Positions 37,371 to 46,656 of a DNA stretch of 64,000 bases are shown here, piece after piece. The notes beneath the pieces were generated by a model. That model did not search any database, was not told the origin of the DNA, and saw nothing but the letters and a program-made list of their open reading frames with translations. Both the position numbers and the translations under genes were made by a program. The stretch is from Flavobacterium sp. LHD-85. GTDB taxonomy: Bacteria > Bacteroidota > Bacteroidia > Flavobacteriales > Flavobacteriaceae. The stretch is from positions 124,001-188,000 of the forward strand of contig NZ_JAVFVR010000010.1 of NCBI RefSeq assembly GCF_030929595.1. Reading direction: 5' to 3'. Position 1 is the stretch's first letter, and every line of letters begins with the position of its first letter.

Positions 37371-39506
37371 TTATCTCCAAATAACAGCTTGAGCTGGTTC
37401 TAATGGATTTTTTCCCACTAATATTTTACTTCCTGCAGGAATTGGCAGATTTACCGTTTCATTGGTATAATTTACACCAACATAAAAACCATCGCGCCAT
37501 TCTACATAAACGCCTTTTGGCAAATCTTGAATAACAACTTTTGCACGTTCATAAACGGTTCTTACTATTTGTCTTTCCAGATTTCCATCTTTACTTTCAG
37601 CACCGATATAGGTAACTGTTCCTTTTCCAAGTTTTCTGGTAATCGCAGCCGCTTTGCCTTTGTAAAACTGATCTGCATACGAAGCCAAAACTTCAGTTCC
37701 TTGTTTCGGATTTAAAACATCTGCCCAAACGTTCCATTTATAGGTATTATTTCCTGCAGTTATTGTTCCGTTTACATCTTCAACCAGCATATCAAAAAAC
37801 TCAACGTCTGCTCCGATTAAAGGTACGATTGGTCCGCTCCAGTTAGCTTCGAAGAAATGACCATTTTTATCTTTCTGTCCTGTACGGCACGAAAGAATTA
37901 AATTTCCGCCGTTTTCAACATATTTCGTCCATTTGTCTACCAGTTTCTGGTCAACCAATTGATACGCTGGCGCAACGATAAATGGATAAGCAGAAAAATC
38001 GCTTTCTTCTGTAATAAAATCCATTGGTGCACCAGTTGATTTTACTGCTGAAGTATACGTATTTCTATGTCTCCAAGTACTCCAAAATTCAGTTTGTTTT
38101 TGGTTTTCTAAATCCCATAGATTCTCGTGGCTCCATAAAAATCCTGTTTTTCTCTTCGCTATTTCTTGCGGAATAACTGCTTTTGGGTTGTATTCTTTAC
38201 GAAGCAATTTCATGTCTTCAATAGATTGTACAAACTCTTTTCCTCCCGTGGTTAAAGTTACTCCGTCTGTACCCACAATTCCATCATGATACATCTCGCT
38301 GCTTCCAAGCGGATGTCTGTATCTGTACGTACAAGTAAAAGAACAGCCACCGCCAAAAGCCTGAGAAATCCACATGTGAACTGTTCCTGGTAATAACTGC
38401 GGATTTATGCTTGCCCAGTTTACTTGTCCCGGCTGCATTTCCATTACTCCCGTAATGCCATTTATAGATCTGTAATAATCATTGGCTTCCGAAATTTTGT
38501 TTGGATGTCCCATTCTGAAATTTTGTCCCCCTAATTGATTTCTTCCGCTTACAGGATACATGGTATAGGTTGCAAAATCCATTTTATCAGTTCTTCTTGG
38601 ATCTGCGCCGTAAACCACATTGGTGTAATTTGTCGTAATCCATTGTTTTGGATCGATATGCTTTCTGAGTATTTCAGCTTGTAAATTCAAATATTCTGCT
38701 TGAGAATCTGCTGTGTATCGTTTAAAATCTAAAATAGCATGCGGACTCAATTTATCTTCAAAGTAAATCTCTGCATTTGGAATCGCAATCTGTTCAAAAT
38801 TATTGTATCTAATGCTCCAGAAACTAGCCACCCACTCCGCATTTAATTTTTCGATTGTTCCATATTTTACTTTAAGCCATTTCTGAAATCCTTTTTGTGC
38901 TGATGGACTAAAATCGTCTGGCGCTCCTGGTTCGTTATCAACCTGCCAGCCAATAACGTTTTTATTATTGCCGTATCTTTTTCCAAGTTCAGTAACAATT
39001 TTAGCAACAAATTCTCTGTATTTTTCATTAGACACAGACTGGTTGGCTCTGTTACCGTGTTCTCTTCTTCGTCCGCTTGCATCTACCAGATAGATTTCAG
39101 GATACTTTTCTCCCATCCACGCTGGTGGAGTTGGCGTTGGCGTACACATGATTACTTTCAAACCTTGTTTTTCGGCAATTGCCAGTGCGTCATCCAGCCA
39201 TTTAAAATCATACTTTCCTTCTTCAGGTTCCATAAAAGTCCACGCGAATTCAGCAAAGTGCGTAAACTCAAAACCTAATTTTTTAATATTTTTTAAATCG
39301 CGCTCCCATTGTTCTCTTGGCCATTGCTCTGGATAATAATATACTCCAATCTGCATTAAATCTGGTTTGGAGAAAAATCGCTGCGGATCTTTATTCTCTG
39401 TAGTTGTACTTTTCTTGCTTTGGGCAAAAACAGGCATTGAATGGCAGCCTGCAATAAGCAATCCTGCCGTTATTATTCTTGTGAAAGATATATTGTGGTT
39501 AAACAT
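37371..39506 (-). CDS. GH42 beta-galactosidase (PUL3)
   Basis: This is a 711-residue GH42 enzyme. The N-terminus has a signal peptide with a possible lipobox (LLIAGC, Cys21), so it may be lipid-anchored, though an AQ cleavage site follows. The barrel shows GVYYYPEQWPREQWERDL, FAEFAWTFMEPEEGKYDF, IGWQVDNEPGAPDDF with acid/base Glu192 and ITGVMEMQPGQVNWA with nucleophile Glu356. The trimerisation domain (YPFIVAPAYQLVDQKLVDKW) and the C-terminal beta domain (EWRDGFYVGVNYTNETVNLP) are complete. GH42 enzymes cleave terminal beta-galactose from short oligosaccharides such as galactobiose. It is the last enzyme of PUL3 and is followed by an inverted-repeat element. Confidence 0.95.
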   Translation of the reverse strand: MFNHNISFTRIITAGLLIAGCHSMPVFAQSKKSTTTENKDPQRFFSKPDLMQIGVYYYPEQWPREQWERDLKNIKKLGFEFTHFAEFAWTFMEPEEGKYDFKWLDDALAIAEKQGLKVIMCTPTPTPPAWMGEKYPEIYLVDASGRRREHGNRANQSVSNEKYREFVAKIVTELGKRYGNNKNVIGWQVDNEPGAPDDFSPSAQKGFQKWLKVKYGTIEKLNAEWVASFWSIRYNNFEQIAIPNAEIYFEDKLSPHAILDFKRYTADSQAEYLNLQAEILRKHIDPKQWITTNYTNVVYGADPRRTDKMDFATYTMYPVSGRNQLGGQNFRMGHPNKISEANDYYRSINGITGVMEMQPGQVNWASINPQLLPGTVHMWISQAFGGGCSFTCTYRYRHPLGSSEMYHDGIVGTDGVTLTTGGKEFVQSIEDMKLLRKEYNPKAVIPQEIAKRKTGFLWSHENLWDLENQKQTEFWSTWRHRNTYTSAVKSTGAPMDFITEESDFSAYPFIVAPAYQLVDQKLVDKWTKYVENGGNLILSCRTGQKDKNGHFFEANWSGPIVPLIGADVEFFDMLVEDVNGTITAGNNTYKWNVWADVLNPKQGTEVLASYADQFYKGKAAAITRKLGKGTVTYIGAESKDGNLERQIVRTVYERAKVVIQDLPKGVYVEWRDGFYVGVNYTNETVNLPIPAGSKILVGKNPLEPAQAVIWR

Positions 39507-39537
39507 AGTTAGTTATTGTTTTTTATTAAGTTAAATT

Positions 39538-39682
39538 AAACACAAAGAGACATAGTTTTCATTTCTAAAAAAGATAGATGAAAGAAACTAGTTTCTAACA
39601 CATAGCTATGTTTACTTTGGAAAAGTGAAACGTCTTTTAACGTTCCTATTACAATTCTACCGATCTATGTTCCTATGTGTTT
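39538..39682. repeat. Second CACATAG-family inverted-repeat element
   Basis: AAACACAAAGAGACATAG at the left pairs imperfectly with CTATGTTCCTATGTGTTT at the right. Internal blocks GAAACTAGTTTCTAACACATA and AAGTGAAACGTCTTTT match those of the element at 34725-34866 in order. It fills the gap between the GH63-like and GH42 genes. Confidence 0.8.
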
Positions 39683-39698
39683 AAATCAAGGCTTTTTT

Positions 39699-41705
39699 CT
39701 ATTTATCCTCTAAAAGTAGCATTAAATAATGTGAAGCCGACCAGCTGAAGTTAAATGCTTCTAATCCTTTTCCGGTTACGGGCTGATAGTTTTCTCTTAT
39801 GGTAGTACCTTTATCCAAAGCACCTTCTGCATTATGCATCAGTTTATGCGCCAGTTCATTTGCTTCTTTTGCATACCCGTATTTTTCTAATCCGTTGATG
39901 CCAAAATAACTTTGGTCAAGCCAAATAGGTCCTCTCCAATATCCGCCTTCTGGTTTAAACTTTGGATGATTGGCAGCCAATGTTGGCAAAGGAACAAAAG
40001 TGTTCAGACTAGCTGGATCAATCATATTGTTTTTTGCTGATTTAGCTTGTTCTGCAGTAGCTACTTCTGCCCAAATCGGACAATATCCTTCGCATCCCAT
40101 TGCTTTTATCAATGTCTTGCCGTCAATTGTCGTGTCATAAAACCAGCCTGTCGCTTCATCCCAAAATTGCTTTTGAATTTTCACTTTTAATGCATCACTT
40201 TCGTCTTTCCATTTTTTTGCTTCATCAGTTAATTTTAAAACAGTTGCCATTTTATTTAGAAAGTTTTTCTCAGCAAATAAAAATGAATTTAAATCAACGC
40301 TTTCCTGATCTAACGAATACGCTTTCTCTCCATTTTTAAGGATTTTACTATCATCAAAACGTACGGCATTGTCCATCCCGCTTTCCCATTTTGCTGCAAT
40401 CACAGTTCCATCAGTTGAGCCAAATTCGCATAATCCGTCTTGGTCGTGATCTCGTTCTTTGTACCACCAGTTATGATATAATTTAAGCTTTGGGTAAAAC
40501 TCTTTTATGAAATTGACATCTTTCGTTTTTTCATAAATCTTCCAAATTGCCCAAGCTGCAAGCGGTGCTTTTGTATTTCTATAATTGTTTTCTTCAAGAA
40601 GATTATTTCTGTAAATGCAATCCGGAATAAAACCATTTGGATCCTGATAATCGAACAAAGCGCGCATTTGATTTTTAGCTAATTCGGTATCATAATTAGC
40701 CACTGCAACAGCATGTTTCCAACTGTCCCAAGCCCAAAAACCGTGAAACCACTCATAATTATAACTCGGAAAAAGACCTCCATGTTTTAATCCTTCCGCT
40801 GCGATTCTTGTATTGTTTTGTAAAGTAAGAACCAATTTTGCAGTAAAATCTGAATAGATCTGGTCTTTGTAAATGTCTTTCTTTTTGGCAATTAATTGTG
40901 CCAATTGATTCTCTTTTTCTTTTTGTGTGTTGTTTAACAGTGTAGTAAATACCATTTTTTGTATTGTTTCATTTTCTGTTTTCCAAGAATATTGTGGAAA
41001 AATAAAACTCTGAGAAACTATAATTTCTTTGGTTTCGTTTGGTTTTAAAACCAGTTTTTCTGTCTGTGCTCTGTATCCTTGTTTGGTAATTTCAAATTCA
41101 GGATTCGATTTTAGAAACTGAATATATCCTACAGCAGTGCTTTTTGTAGAAACAATTTTTAAAGTGTTTTTCTCATTAGACAATTGTAAATCATCTAAAA
41201 AAAGAGACGCATTATAAGAAGGAAAAATAGTGATTGATTTTGTGCTTTTGTTTGTAATACTTGTTTTTTGCAAAGCCGAATGGCCTGATAAAAACACCAA
41301 TTGCTGTTTTACTTCTAATTTGTCATTTTTAAACTGCTGTTCTAAATTGCTGTTGAAACTGTTTTGAGCAACCAATGAACTTTTCCAGTTGATTACTTCC
41401 TGTTTGTTTTCATCTTTTAGTTCAAGCGAAACAAATGATGGACTTAACCAAACTCCATTTTGTTCCGTCATCAAAAAAGGTCCTGAAAATCCTGCTTGAA
41501 CATTTGAACCTTCTAAAAATCCAAATGCAAACCAAGCTCCTTTATCAGAGAACGCCAATGGTTTTCTGTCGGTTGCGTTTGCCGGATTTCCTTTATAATT
41601 GATGCTGTTTTTAGCAGATTCTAAGTTTGGAAAGCTTTTTTGAGACCAACCTGATTGTATTAGAAAGAGGGATGAAAGAATAAAAAGTATTTTCTTTTTG
41701 CTCAT
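39699..41705 (-). CDS. GH63-like alpha-glycosidase (PUL3)
   Basis: This is a secreted 668-residue enzyme with a signal peptide (ILFILSSLFLIQSGWSQ). A beta-rich N-terminal domain (to about 270) is followed by an (alpha/alpha)6 barrel of the GH63/GH37 type: GGLFPSYNYEWFHGFWAWDS, DPNGFIPDCIYR, KAPLAAWAIWKIYEKTKD, CEFGSTDGTVIAAKWESGMD, GGYWRGPIWLDQSYFGINGL and FNFSWSASHYLMLLLE. GH63 members hydrolyse alpha-glucosidic or related alpha-linked sugars such as glucosylglycerate and glucosylgalactose. It lies next to a GH42 beta-galactosidase, so the PUL3 glycan may carry both an alpha-linked cap and beta-galactose (inference). Confidence 0.85.
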   Translation of the reverse strand: MSKKKILFILSSLFLIQSGWSQKSFPNLESAKNSINYKGNPANATDRKPLAFSDKGAWFAFGFLEGSNVQAGFSGPFLMTEQNGVWLSPSFVSLELKDENKQEVINWKSSLVAQNSFNSNLEQQFKNDKLEVKQQLVFLSGHSALQKTSITNKSTKSITIFPSYNASLFLDDLQLSNEKNTLKIVSTKSTAVGYIQFLKSNPEFEITKQGYRAQTEKLVLKPNETKEIIVSQSFIFPQYSWKTENETIQKMVFTTLLNNTQKEKENQLAQLIAKKKDIYKDQIYSDFTAKLVLTLQNNTRIAAEGLKHGGLFPSYNYEWFHGFWAWDSWKHAVAVANYDTELAKNQMRALFDYQDPNGFIPDCIYRNNLLEENNYRNTKAPLAAWAIWKIYEKTKDVNFIKEFYPKLKLYHNWWYKERDHDQDGLCEFGSTDGTVIAAKWESGMDNAVRFDDSKILKNGEKAYSLDQESVDLNSFLFAEKNFLNKMATVLKLTDEAKKWKDESDALKVKIQKQFWDEATGWFYDTTIDGKTLIKAMGCEGYCPIWAEVATAEQAKSAKNNMIDPASLNTFVPLPTLAANHPKFKPEGGYWRGPIWLDQSYFGINGLEKYGYAKEANELAHKLMHNAEGALDKGTTIRENYQPVTGKGLEAFNFSWSASHYLMLLLEDK

Positions 41706-41783
41706 GTTGTGTCGTTTTTTGTGTTGTGTTGTTATATAGCTATAGGTCAGCCCATTTTACTGAGAAGACCAATATATTTAGAT

Positions 41784-41819
41784 AAAAAGAATAGCCAAGA
41801 AATATAGGCTATTCTTTTT
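41784..41819 (-). terminator. Intrinsic terminator after PUL3 susD
   Basis: AAAAAGAATAGCC (41784-41796) pairs with GGCTATTCTTTTT (41807-41819), a perfect 13-bp stem ending in T-tracts on both strands. It lies 24 bp after the susD stop and before the GH63-like gene on the same strand, so it may attenuate enzyme expression. Confidence 0.8.
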
Positions 41820-41842
41820 AAATATTTAAATCATTTTGAGAA

Positions 41843-43342
41843 TTAATTCGTTTGTAATTCAGTCAATGGAATTGGATAAAAGTTATTCTTAGCAGCATCA
41901 AAACCAGTACGTCCAACAGCATCAAGCGCTTCTTTGGTTTTACCCCAACGGCGCAAATCGTAAAAACGGAAATTTTCAAGAGGAAACTCTAAAATTCTTT
42001 CGTGCTCAATTTGTGCTTTTACCTGATCTGCAGTTGTCCCAGTCATTGCCGGCATATCTGCTCTAGCACGAACTTTGTTGATGTACGGAATAGCTTCTCC
42101 AGGTCGACCTAATTCATTTAAAGCTTCAGCTTGCATTAGCAATACATTTGAATAACGCATTAAAGGAATATTGATTGCTGTAAATTCCTGATCCATTTTT
42201 TCCTGTGTGCTTGGAATAAATTTGCGATATACTGGTTTGTCTGTATCTCCAAATTTATCGTCGTATGTTGTTCCTAATACTAATGGATTGTCAGCATCAT
42301 TAAAGTAAGGATCTTTGAAGAAAATTGTACTGTAAAGACGTGAATCATAGTTTCCTGTGGTTGCAATTTTTCCTTCTTTCTTAAACTCATTTACCAACAT
42401 TGCACTCGGAAGAATTTCATCCCATCCGCCAAGTTCAGCAGCTGCCATCCAGTAATGAAGTGCATTACGATAAAAAGCGCCATTTGCTGTAGTTTCTGAG
42501 AATTGAAGTTCGAAGATAGATTCTCTAGTGTTTTTGGTAGTTCCGTCAAACATAGAAACATAATCTTTAACCAAGTCGTATCCTTGCACTTTATTAAACG
42601 CTGTAAGTGCTTCGTTTAAATAGGTTTGTTTTTGAGCTGTTTCTTCATAAGCTCTTGTCAAATACGCAAATCCTAAATAACTATTGGCAGCACCGCTAGT
42701 TGCACGTCCTGTTTTATCTGAAGATTGTTTTGCAGGCAAAATGTCAGCTACAGCTTTAAATTCGCTAATAATAAAATCCCAAACTTCTGCACGGCTTGAC
42801 AATGGAATGTTTAGATCGCTTTCTTTTGTAACATATTTATTTCTAATGAAAATTTGATTCCAGTTCAGTATCAATTTCATGTGATAATAAGCACGCAAAA
42901 AACGAGCTTCTGCTTCAATTTGCTTACGATCTTCATCGGTGATTTTTGCAGCTGGCACTTGTGGCAGTTTATCAATAACTTGGTTGGCATTACTAATTCC
43001 TCTGTAGTTAATTCTCCAATAAGTAGTAAACTGGCTATTTCCGTTTGTATAAGTAAATGTAGAAAGTTCTACCCAATTTTGATAGTTTAGGGCATCACTT
43101 CCTAATTCGTTTATATCTTCACGATAAGCCTCTACAGGCCATTTTACTTCGGCAAAAGCCCATTCATCTACAGCGCATTCTAATTGGGAATAAGTCGCTG
43201 CCAAAGCAGATTCGGCATCAGCTTTACTTCTCCAAAAATTCTCTGATGTAAGTTCATCAGGAGATTGTTGATCCAAATAGTCATCACAGCTAGCTAGAGT
43301 GAATAAACCAATAGAGGATAATATTAAAAATATCTTTTTCAT
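41843..43342 (-). CDS. SusD/RagB-family glycan-binding lipoprotein (PUL3)
   Basis: This is a 499-residue surface lipoprotein with a lipobox at TLASC (about residues 15-19). The family signatures are DDYLDQQSPDELTSENFW, ARFLRAYYHMKLILNWNQI, MRYSNVLLMQAEALNELG, IEHERILEFPLENFRFYDLR and NNFYPIPLTELQTN. It begins 22 bp after the susC stop. The protein is shorter than the SusD proteins of PUL1 and PUL2, and its C-terminus ends directly after the conserved IPLTEL motif. It would bind the same glycan that the GH42 and GH63-like enzymes downstream process. Confidence 0.95.
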   Translation of the reverse strand: MKKIFLILSSIGLFTLASCDDYLDQQSPDELTSENFWRSKADAESALAATYSQLECAVDEWAFAEVKWPVEAYREDINELGSDALNYQNWVELSTFTYTNGNSQFTTYWRINYRGISNANQVIDKLPQVPAAKITDEDRKQIEAEARFLRAYYHMKLILNWNQIFIRNKYVTKESDLNIPLSSRAEVWDFIISEFKAVADILPAKQSSDKTGRATSGAANSYLGFAYLTRAYEETAQKQTYLNEALTAFNKVQGYDLVKDYVSMFDGTTKNTRESIFELQFSETTANGAFYRNALHYWMAAAELGGWDEILPSAMLVNEFKKEGKIATTGNYDSRLYSTIFFKDPYFNDADNPLVLGTTYDDKFGDTDKPVYRKFIPSTQEKMDQEFTAINIPLMRYSNVLLMQAEALNELGRPGEAIPYINKVRARADMPAMTGTTADQVKAQIEHERILEFPLENFRFYDLRRWGKTKEALDAVGRTGFDAAKNNFYPIPLTELQTN

Positions 43343-43364
43343 GATAATGTCTTATTAAATAGAA

Positions 43365-46300
43365 TTAAAATATAAACTGAACACCCGAAACAAATGATCT
43401 CGTAAATGGATAAACAAAGCGGTCAACGCCTGTATCAATTACTTTGCTTCTTGAGAATTCAGGATCGATACCCGAATAATTTGTAATGGTAAACAAGTTT
43501 TCGGCACTTACATAAAATCTAATTTTATCGATTTTTGCTTTACCTAACATACTACTCGGAATAGTATATCCAAATTGCAATTGGCGCATTCTAATAAAAT
43601 CTCCGCTTTCAAGAAAACGATCTGATTCACGGCTGTTTCCGTTAGGGTCTTGCAATACCGCACGCGGTATGTTACTGTGATTTTCTGGTGTCCATGAATT
43701 TAATGTTGAAGCCAGCATATTGGTACCAGAATTCATAGATTCGTAAAAATATCTATTCCCGTTATATAATTTATTACCCCATCCGCTTCCAATCAAAGTA
43801 GAAAAGTCAAACCCTTTGTAGCTTGCTCCCAAACTTAAATTCACTTCAAGCTTTGGCAATCCAGTTCCTGCATAAGCTTTATCATTTTCATCAATAGCAC
43901 CGTCTCCGTTTAAGTCTTTAAAGCGAATATCTCCTGGTTGAGCATTTGGCTGCAGTAAAACACCATCTTTGTTATGTGCAGCAACTTCTTCTGCTGATTG
44001 GAAAATACCGTCTGTTTTGTATAAATAGAACCCGCTAATTGGACTACCTACACGAGCTTGAGTTGGAAAATGTTCGTCTCCAAACTTTAATCCTTCTCCA
44101 TAAATAGTTTGTCCGTCATTTGCTAGTTCCTCTACTCTATTTTTAAGTGTAGTTAGGTTCAACCCAGCATTGTATTTGAATTCATTAATGTTATCGCTAT
44201 AATTCACTTCAAATTCAAATCCGCTGTTGCTGATTTTTCCAACATTCAATACAGGATCATCAATTCCGGCAGAAGGAGCCAGTTTTTTTGTAATCAATAA
44301 ATTGTCTGTTACATTATGATAGTAGTTCATCGAACCACTAATTTTTCCTTTTAAAAGCGTATAATCTATACCAATATTTTTAGAATCTGTAGTTTCCCAT
44401 TGCAGATTTCTATTCTCTAAGGCAGTTGCAATACTTCCTGGCCAAGGATTGCTCCCTATTCCTTGCACATATCCATTTCCTAACGAATTGCCAGTTTTAA
44501 TCAAAGTGTTGGCAGAGTAATATCCTAAAGCGGCTTCGTTACCCAATTGCCCCCAACTTGCACGCAATTTTAAAGTAGAAAGAATCATATCTTTCGGAAA
44601 GAAATCTTCTTGCTCAATTTTCCATCCTAAAGCAATAGATGGGAATGTTCCCCAACGGCTGTCTTGTCCAAACTTAGATGAACCATCTTTTCTAACTGTC
44701 ACTTGCAGTAAGTAACGATCATTATAAGAATAGTTTAACCTGCTGAAGAAAGAAACTCTGTTGTATTTAAATTTTGAACCATCTGCAGAGTAAGTTCCTC
44801 CTTTTCCTGCTCCAATTGTTTCAAAACCTGGATCAAGGAATCCTGATGGACGGTCAATTGAAACTAGTTGTCCGTTTTCTACAGTATAATCTGTTGTTTT
44901 ACCTTCAGCGCTAACTTGATTCCAGTTTGATGCCTGACTATTGAAAGTATTACCAAGCATTAACCCAAATACATGTTTCCCGAAAGTTTTATCTATTGTA
45001 ATAATATTATCCAATATATCTTCGGTCCAAGTAGTTCTCAATTCTGTCTGCATTGGATAAAGATGTACTTCTTTTGGATTTGCAATGTATGGCGGAAAAT
45101 GAGCCGTTTGCTGGTTATTTTTTACACGGTAAGAATAAGCCAATTTATATTTTAACCATGGTGCAATATTTGCTGTTGCCGCAATATTTGCTGTCAAATC
45201 TTGACCGACATCGTTACTTTTTCTAAAATGTTCTTCAGCAACAGGATTTGTTCCTGCTGGCAAACCATTTTTATCTGCCAATCCGTAGCCATATTCCTGC
45301 GTTTCATCATAAACAGGAACTAGGGGAGCCATTGTGTAAACTTCTTTTAACTGAAAATTAGGCAATGCATTTTGTGATCCTATATAGGCCATTTTTCCGT
45401 CGAAATCAAAAATAGATTTTTTGAAACTAACTCTAGCACTAGCTGTTTGCTGCCCAAAGTCATTATCAATTACAATACCTTTTTGTTTTACGTAATTACC
45501 ATATAAAGCAAACTTAAAATCACCTTGCCTTCCCTGAATTCCTAAACCATAATTTTGAGTAAATCCAGAACGGAACACTTCGTCTTGCCAATCTGTATTG
45601 ACAGTAGATGGCTCTGTTATGTATGCAGGAAGCGGTTTTGGAGAAGTTGCATATTTATTGTATTCGTCATACATTCTTTTATGAACAGTACGATATCCGT
45701 CAGCATCTAACATATCTAATGTTTTTGATGGATTTGTAACACTTAAAAAAGAACTAAAATCTACTTTTACACCTTCTTTCTTACCATTTTTAGTAGTTAC
45801 AATAATAACACCATTTGCCGCAACAGAGCCGTAAATTGCAGCCGCTGCACCATCTTTAAGAACCTCCATCGATTCTATATTTGTTGGGTTTATGGTATTA
45901 ATAGATCCCTGAAAACCGTCAATGATATATAGTGGTTCTGTTGCTCCAAAGGTATTTACTCCACGTATTTTTACACTTACAGATGCACCAGCAACACCAC
46001 CGCTTTTTTGCACGTTAACCCCTGCAACCAAACCTTGAAGCGCTTCAGCTGGGTTTGTTGTCGCTCTGGTTTCGAGACTTTCTTTTTTAACAGTAGAAAT
46101 GGCTCCCGTTACGTTGCTTTTTTTCTGCGAACCGTAACCAATAATAACCACTTCATTCAGTTTATTGGTTTCTTCTTCCATGGCCACGTTAAGCTGCGTA
46201 CGATTATTTATCTGTTCGCTTTTTGCAGTAAATCCCATGTAAGAAAAAACGATAACTGGATTTGTCAAATCTGACGGATATTCTAAAGTATAATTTCCGT

Positions 46301-46487
46301 CGAAATCTGTTGATGCATTAAACTTTGAATCTTTGATAGAAACACTTACGCCTGGCAGCGGATTATTTTTATCATCGGTAACTTTTCCTGAAACATTTTT
46401 TTGGGTCTGCGCAAAAATCATGCTTGGCAACCACAGGCATAACAGTAAAGGAATAAAACTTATCCTCCTAACTAGTCTTGTTTTCAT
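43365..46487 (-). CDS. SusC-family TonB-dependent transporter (PUL3)
   Basis: This is an outer-membrane transporter of 1040 residues with a standard signal peptide (FIPLLLCLWLPSMIFAQ). A carboxypeptidase-regulatory-like domain (GKVTDDKNNPLPGVSVSIKD) follows directly, without an STN domain. The plug has VKIRGVNTFGATEPLYIIDG and SMEVLKDGAAAAIYGSVAAN. The barrel ends SFVSGVQFIF. Like the PUL2 SusC it lacks a local sigma/anti-sigma partner, and no regulator is seen beside it. It starts 169 bp after the stop of the ALDH7-type gene on the same strand, so PUL3 sits inside a run of amino-acid catabolic genes. Confidence 0.96.
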   Translation of the reverse strand: MKTRLVRRISFIPLLLCLWLPSMIFAQTQKNVSGKVTDDKNNPLPGVSVSIKDSKFNASTDFDGNYTLEYPSDLTNPVIVFSYMGFTAKSEQINNRTQLNVAMEEETNKLNEVVIIGYGSQKKSNVTGAISTVKKESLETRATTNPAEALQGLVAGVNVQKSGGVAGASVSVKIRGVNTFGATEPLYIIDGFQGSINTINPTNIESMEVLKDGAAAAIYGSVAANGVIIVTTKNGKKEGVKVDFSSFLSVTNPSKTLDMLDADGYRTVHKRMYDEYNKYATSPKPLPAYITEPSTVNTDWQDEVFRSGFTQNYGLGIQGRQGDFKFALYGNYVKQKGIVIDNDFGQQTASARVSFKKSIFDFDGKMAYIGSQNALPNFQLKEVYTMAPLVPVYDETQEYGYGLADKNGLPAGTNPVAEEHFRKSNDVGQDLTANIAATANIAPWLKYKLAYSYRVKNNQQTAHFPPYIANPKEVHLYPMQTELRTTWTEDILDNIITIDKTFGKHVFGLMLGNTFNSQASNWNQVSAEGKTTDYTVENGQLVSIDRPSGFLDPGFETIGAGKGGTYSADGSKFKYNRVSFFSRLNYSYNDRYLLQVTVRKDGSSKFGQDSRWGTFPSIALGWKIEQEDFFPKDMILSTLKLRASWGQLGNEAALGYYSANTLIKTGNSLGNGYVQGIGSNPWPGSIATALENRNLQWETTDSKNIGIDYTLLKGKISGSMNYYHNVTDNLLITKKLAPSAGIDDPVLNVGKISNSGFEFEVNYSDNINEFKYNAGLNLTTLKNRVEELANDGQTIYGEGLKFGDEHFPTQARVGSPISGFYLYKTDGIFQSAEEVAAHNKDGVLLQPNAQPGDIRFKDLNGDGAIDENDKAYAGTGLPKLEVNLSLGASYKGFDFSTLIGSGWGNKLYNGNRYFYESMNSGTNMLASTLNSWTPENHSNIPRAVLQDPNGNSRESDRFLESGDFIRMRQLQFGYTIPSSMLGKAKIDKIRFYVSAENLFTITNYSGIDPEFSRSKVIDTGVDRFVYPFTRSFVSGVQFIF

Positions 46488-46569
46488 TTTAGGTTTGGTT
46501 TTTGTTAATAATTAGTATTCTTCTTTTAGTTTTGATTTTAGTTTTTTTTGATTTATAAATACATAATTG

Positions 46570-46598
46570 GTCTGATGATGTGCAAAACATCACCAGAC
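46570..46598 (-). terminator. Hairpin between the ALDH gene and PUL3 susC
   Basis: GTCTGATGATGT pairs with ACATCACCAGAC (one mismatch) around the loop GCAAA. It lies 59 bp after the aldehyde dehydrogenase stop. No clear T-run follows on the minus strand, so it may be a weak terminator or a leader structure of susC. Confidence 0.4.
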
Positions 46599-46656
46599 AA
46601 AATGTGGTATTAATTGTTGGGTAGACTTTTTAAATCAAGCTTTAAATTTCTTTAGC

